Below, piece after piece: positions 59,880 through 64,000 of a stretch of DNA of 64,000 nucleotides. The notes below the pieces were generated by a model, which made no database searches, was not told where the DNA came from, and saw only the letters and a list, made by a program, of their open reading frames with translations. The stretch lies in contig CM055895.1 in the NCBI GenBank assembly GCA_029582155.1, positions 9,805,544-9,869,543 on the forward strand, in the 5' to 3' direction. Origin of the DNA: Panopea generosa (Eukaryota > Mollusca > Bivalvia > Adapedonta > Hiatellidae). Every line of letters starts with the position of its first letter. Positions within the stretch are counted from its first letter, which is position 1. The position numbers and the translations under genes are program-made.

Positions 59880-61000
59880 AAACAATAAAATGTACATGCA
59901 CATCAAACATAATACTTCGTTAGAACACATAACAGAGTAAGATGCATACAATTATTGTTAACAGAGAAGAATATAAATATAAGAACAGCAGCTTATGTAG
60001 TAAAATAGCGACATCATTTCATATAGGAAATGAGTGAACATGTCACATAAAATAAATACTTAATCTAGTGGTGAAATAAAATTGGCTACATAAAGTATCC
60101 GTACATAATAAAAAGTAGATCAGGAATTAATAAAAACATTTTATGTTAGTAAAGTCTTGAAAGAAAACCTAAATTAGAATAATGTAAAATGCCGAATGTT
60201 TAATCTCAAGTTGCCATAAGTGACTTTTATAATAATGATTATTTTCCTTGTCTTAAACAGGTTATAATGGAAATAAGACTTTGATGCAAATATACAACCT
60301 TAATAAGTTGTATGTAGTTAACTAACCATTAAAAACAATATATGATAGAGGATTCGATAAGAGAAGATCGAATAATGCAATATACATTACATTTTATACT
60401 TATATCTCTGAATGAAATGTTTAGTTAACATCTCCCTGATTTAAACACTGTTAGTAAGCTTAATTCATTACAACATAACGTTGTTATATATCAAAGTGTT
60501 TCCACTATAACCATGTGCATATATACTGTATATAACATTTATAACACTTTTTTTCTAGCAAATATATATGTGATATCTGAAATAAGGGTGTGTTTTTTTT
60601 AATTTAAAGGCAATTTACTTTGCGTGTAAAAAGCGTTTGCCAACACAAAATACTGAGTGTATTTAAATATAGTTTATTACCAAAATTATTGAAACTTCCT
60701 AACGTGTTATATTTTATAGTGTGTGGCATATCATAAAAACAACAACAAAACATTCGTTAATTAACACCCTTTATAGTATAAACAGAGACAACCAAACACA
60801 TATTATTATGGCATACGTCTAGAAGCACGCCAACAGTGATAATCGATTTAATTCCACAGACAAATTTCTTTGCTTATTTGCATTAGAACATGATTGTAAA
60901 TGGTGCTAAATAGTTTTTTTCTCCATATTGCTTCAGATTAAGTCAATGTCACTGAGCGATATAACGTCATTTTAAAGGTCACATACTAAATATTTACATA
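59880..61000. other. No gene seen
   Basis: AT-rich sequence without frames of note or recognised repeats. Confidence 0.45.
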
Positions 61001-61016
61001 AGCTTGTATTCAATGT

Positions 61017-61279
61017 TTTTTTTTTGTTTTTGTTTTTTTGAATGGGGTTTAACGCCATTTTCAACACATTTCAGGTTATATATGGCATATCCAGTTTTAC
61101 TGGTGGAGGAAGACCTAAGACTGAGTCAGACTGAGTAGAACCACCGTCCTTCCGCAAGTAACTGGAAACTTTCTCACATAAAGTTTTTGGAGCGAGCGGG
61201 ACTCGAACCTACGGCCATAGCGGTGAGAGGTAAGTGATCTTGAGACGGCGCCTTAGACCACTCGGCCACGGAGGACCCT
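61017..61279 (-). mobile_element. Full-length tRNA-derived SINE, family 2, with target-site duplication
   Basis: The 13-bp TTGTATTCAATGT occurs at 61004-61016 and 61280-61292, framing the element exactly. On the minus strand it starts GGGTCCTCCGTGGCCGAGTG, carries box B GTAGGTTCGAGTCCCGC and ends in an A/C-rich tail after GGCGTTAAACCCCATTC. GACTGAGT is duplicated inside (61119-61136). The 10316 copy is related and more diverged. Confidence 0.92.
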
Positions 61280-61299
61280 TTGTATTCAATGTATTTTTA

Positions 61300-62480
61300 C
61301 TGTTGTTTTTATTTTTGCAGAATAATATTTCTACCAAGGAAAGTTGACAAATCGTTATTTCGCTTATCCGACAAGGTTATCCTGGTCATATGTTGGGGAA
61401 GATAACGTTTTTGTATCAGTGTATATTAACGGAACGGCTAACCCGCCATCTGACATTGTATGCACCTTACAATTTATTTATTTTCTAAAATAAGTATCAA
61501 AGCAATTTCATTACAAAATAGATCATTATGATTTAGACTAACGGTTAATATCGTTTACACATTTTATTAAAACTACTCAATATTTTGACGAAAATATTGG
61601 AAATTCAAAAGTGGCGGTTTAGCTTTAATTTCAGTATATTTAACATAGATCAGTAAATAACTCTATAACAATTGAAGGGTTGTTTATAAGACACTTCTTA
61701 AACCCGACGTACCCTTAACGCAGCGGCGAATATAATTCTAGTGAGTTTGGTATTATTGTTTTTTATTACTATTATATTCTGGATACAAATAGTTGTTACG
61801 AAATGTAGGCCCATCATATGTGTCAGTGGCAATAATTGTTAATGCCTGCAATATCAATCGTTTATAGCGGTAGTAGACACGTTAATTACTAATCGCTAGT
61901 TTCACGATTTGTATCTGTACATCACGCGATATGATTTCCCGTTGCATGCCATAGCCATATCTGTTTTCGTTATTCAGAGCATGTTGCAGGGTAAAATGGA
62001 AGTGGCTTTCAGTTAAACGTCTGTGGCATTATTCACATTTTGAGCTACGTGCATTGTTAACACCTTTTGTTCGCACCCTTGTAGCTTTGAAATTGCTATA
62101 CTTTTATCTTAATTTGTCAACATATTAGTATATTATATATTAATTGTATGATTATATTATATTATTTATATTATATTCTGTTCTGTTCTGTTATGTCTGT
62201 TCTGTTATGTTCTGTTCTAACAATTCCCTGAACGAAAACAAATCGTGTTGAAAAGAATATATTTTTTCTTCACGTTTTAGCTCAATTTATTTTTGTGTTG
62301 TCAAGTTAAATAACAGAAATCTTATCAATAGAACACGGATTAGCTTTTTTTTCAGTGAAAAAAATCATTATTTAAATATAATATTTTCAAGAGATAGCAT
62401 TTCTTAAAGAATACCCTCAAAAGTATAACTTAAGTTTGTTAAACCACTGCCAACAAAATATATATTTATATATAAAATGT
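61300..62480. other. No gene seen; TTCTG minisatellite
   Basis: Variants of TTCTG/TTATG are tandem at 62174-62218. The remainder is AT-rich with no coding signal. Confidence 0.6.
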
Positions 62481-62865
62481 GATAATTAAATTCACACCAA
62501 AGAAATTTACGATTTTTGGGATCTTTTTAGATGCTCATCCACAATGCATGATATATATAGGGAGATAATTATTTGTGAAAACCATGACATACATGTACAG
62601 ACCAGACTACGGCGAGTGCGCCTAGCTACAATGCAAATCATAGATACAATATCAAAGTCTCTGCCAAACCAAATAAATTTGGTGTCGACCATTACTTATA
62701 TACAACGGACTTACATGCAACATATCTGGACAGGGTGGACACATTTACATACATGAAGTGATAGCTTTATATGAATAGGATCCAGTTAAAGATTCATGAC
62801 TCTTCACATGCTATATAAAGGACAAACATATCAACCCGTTGGATCATATAGATACATTGAATTCA
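62480..62865 (-). repeat. Module repeat, copy 3
   Basis: Shares GATGCTCATCCACAATGCAT with copy 4, and GACCAGACTACGGCGAGTGC, TTTGGTGTCGACCATTACTT and GTGATAGCTTTATATGA with copies 1-2. Its minus frame (62507-62692) starts at the ATG equivalent to copy 2 but is shifted by one base after seven codons. The overlapping plus frame is a shadow. Confidence 0.75.
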
Positions 62866-62869
62866 TATA

Positions 62870-63045
62870 TATATATAATTTCATAAAGGGAGATATTTAA
62901 ATTCACAACAACGGAATTTACAAATTTTAGGATCTTTTCAGATGCTCATTCACAATGCATATATATATATTATTTGTGAATAACCAAGACATAAATGTAC
63001 AGACCAGACTACGGCGGAGGGTGCGCCTAGCTACAATCGTAAAAT
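62870..63045 (-). repeat. Module repeat, copy 4 (truncated)
   Basis: Tandem to copy 3 at a spacing of about 390 bp, with GATGCTCATTCACAATGCAT and GACCAGACTACGGCGGAGGG. It is cut after CTAGCTACAATC where the low-copy repeat copy D segment starts. Confidence 0.75.
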
Positions 63046-63067
63046 CGTTAATTCCGTTGAAGAAAGA

Positions 63068-64000
63068 TTTCAGGTTTACTCAACATGTACAAAAACAACA
63101 AATCAACATACAGATCAAAACAGCCATATAAACAAATGAATATGCAGAATGAACCACAGTGATGCTATTCTTGCCATTACTGATATTTCTCCCTGAACAT
63201 GACAAAAAATGATAAGATGAGCGTAACAACCACTCTGAGGATTTCTACCTCTCTGCAGATATTGATAATAGTTCTATTCTCACACGGAACCACACGGGTT
63301 ATTGACTCATATGTCTGTATAAACATGTTTTATATAGTATATGTAATATATGTAGTCTAATTGATGTTTGATCCATGGTGATGAACAATATAGTGTCATC
63401 CTTATTTAAGTTTGGAAATTGCACTACTGTTTGTACCATAACGGTGTTGATGTTGACGTAAATATACACGAAAGCTTATCAAAATGTATATTAAACTTAA
63501 AGTTAAATTCATTAAAACCGCAGATAAATAAAAAAAAAAAAATAAAAAAATAAATGAATGAATGAATGAATGAATGAATGAATGAATGAATGAATGAATG
63601 AATGAAGGAATGAAGGAATGAATGAATGAATGAATGAAAAGTTAAATAAATTAATGATTGAATAAATAAATATGACTGATATCACTACGTTAGTTCCACA
63701 ACAGCTCTACAAGGATCCAACACTTGAGCCGACAATACACTTTGCAATAGTTTAAAAGTTTTGGCTGTCTTGTAATGGTATCAATTAAAGAATGACATAC
63801 ACTTTGTTAAATACTTTCAAATTGTCCGAAAATCTAACTACTGGTGTAGGACGGTGGTTTAAAATTAGTACCAAGTCGATCAAACGACTTTGGAATTGAT
63901 GATAAAGTCGCGTTTAGTCGCTATGTGCGTTTAGGGAAAAAAGAAGTGGTAGACGAAGCTCGGCGACAAACAAGAATATTTAGACTACATACATGCGATC
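63068..64000 (+). repeat. Low-copy repeat, copy D (incomplete)
   Basis: 63068-63325 matches 20886-21272 (TCAGGTTTACTCAACATGTA; CTGAGGATTTCTACC). 63690-64000 matches the conserved core (ACTGATATCACTACGTTAGT; GCGACAAACAAGAATATTTA). In copy A these two blocks are 3.3 kb apart; here they are about 0.4 kb apart. The window ends inside the repeat. Confidence 0.75.
63552..63638. repeat. AATG microsatellite
   Basis: About 20 tandem AATG units with two GAAGG interruptions, preceded by an A-rich run. Confidence 0.95.

Overview
The window is non-coding-rich, strongly AT-rich animal DNA. It has no bacterial gene layout, and every coding signal is a short fragment bounded by splice-like sites or a decayed retrotransposon. 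Many dispersed repeats match ones I remember from bivalve mollusc genomes, such as the tail with GTCGAGC and CCGACAGCTC, the element starting AGCTCTACCGGCCAAAGGCC, and several tRNA-headed SINEs. A marine bivalve is therefore the most likely source. That is recollection, not a search result.

Layout. 1-3520 is a satellite with a 58-bp unit. 3700-4790 is the dead 3' end of a non-LTR retrotransposon. 4790-9190 shows little. 9193-17508 may hold a small plus-strand gene: a start exon, an internal lysine-rich exon with a good acceptor and donor, and a last exon with a very good acceptor. A SINE with perfect target-site duplications, a foldback MITE and a 985-bp inverted-repeat transposon lie in its introns. 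19.9-26.3 kb has a palindrome array, a hairpin and the first copy of a low-copy repeat (LCR). 26.7-28.8 kb has an unusual array of AACCCTTAGTGTAACAAA hairpins beside a possible minus-strand exon. 29547-29868 has the start exon of a second candidate gene. 32-41 kb is dense in tRNA-derived SINEs, including one inserted into another, plus a Tc1/mariner-type MITE, a retrotransposon tail and a degenerate minisatellite. 43.6-46.2 kb is a minus-strand L1/Tx1-type retrotransposon broken by a 597-bp repeat. 46.5-53.9 kb holds two more LCR copies, and a fourth starts at 63.07 kb and runs off the end. 57.2-57.6 and 62.5-63.05 kb share another repeated module.

How parts relate. The two candidate genes cannot be tied to a known family from the sequence alone. 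The four LCR copies are in the same orientation and look like old segmental duplications. One stretch of about 550 bp is much better conserved between copies A and B than its flanks, and a fragment found in two copies could encode a membrane-spanning segment on the minus strand. No functional tRNA, rRNA, CRISPR or prokaryotic feature was seen. No complete protein-coding gene can be assembled with confidence.
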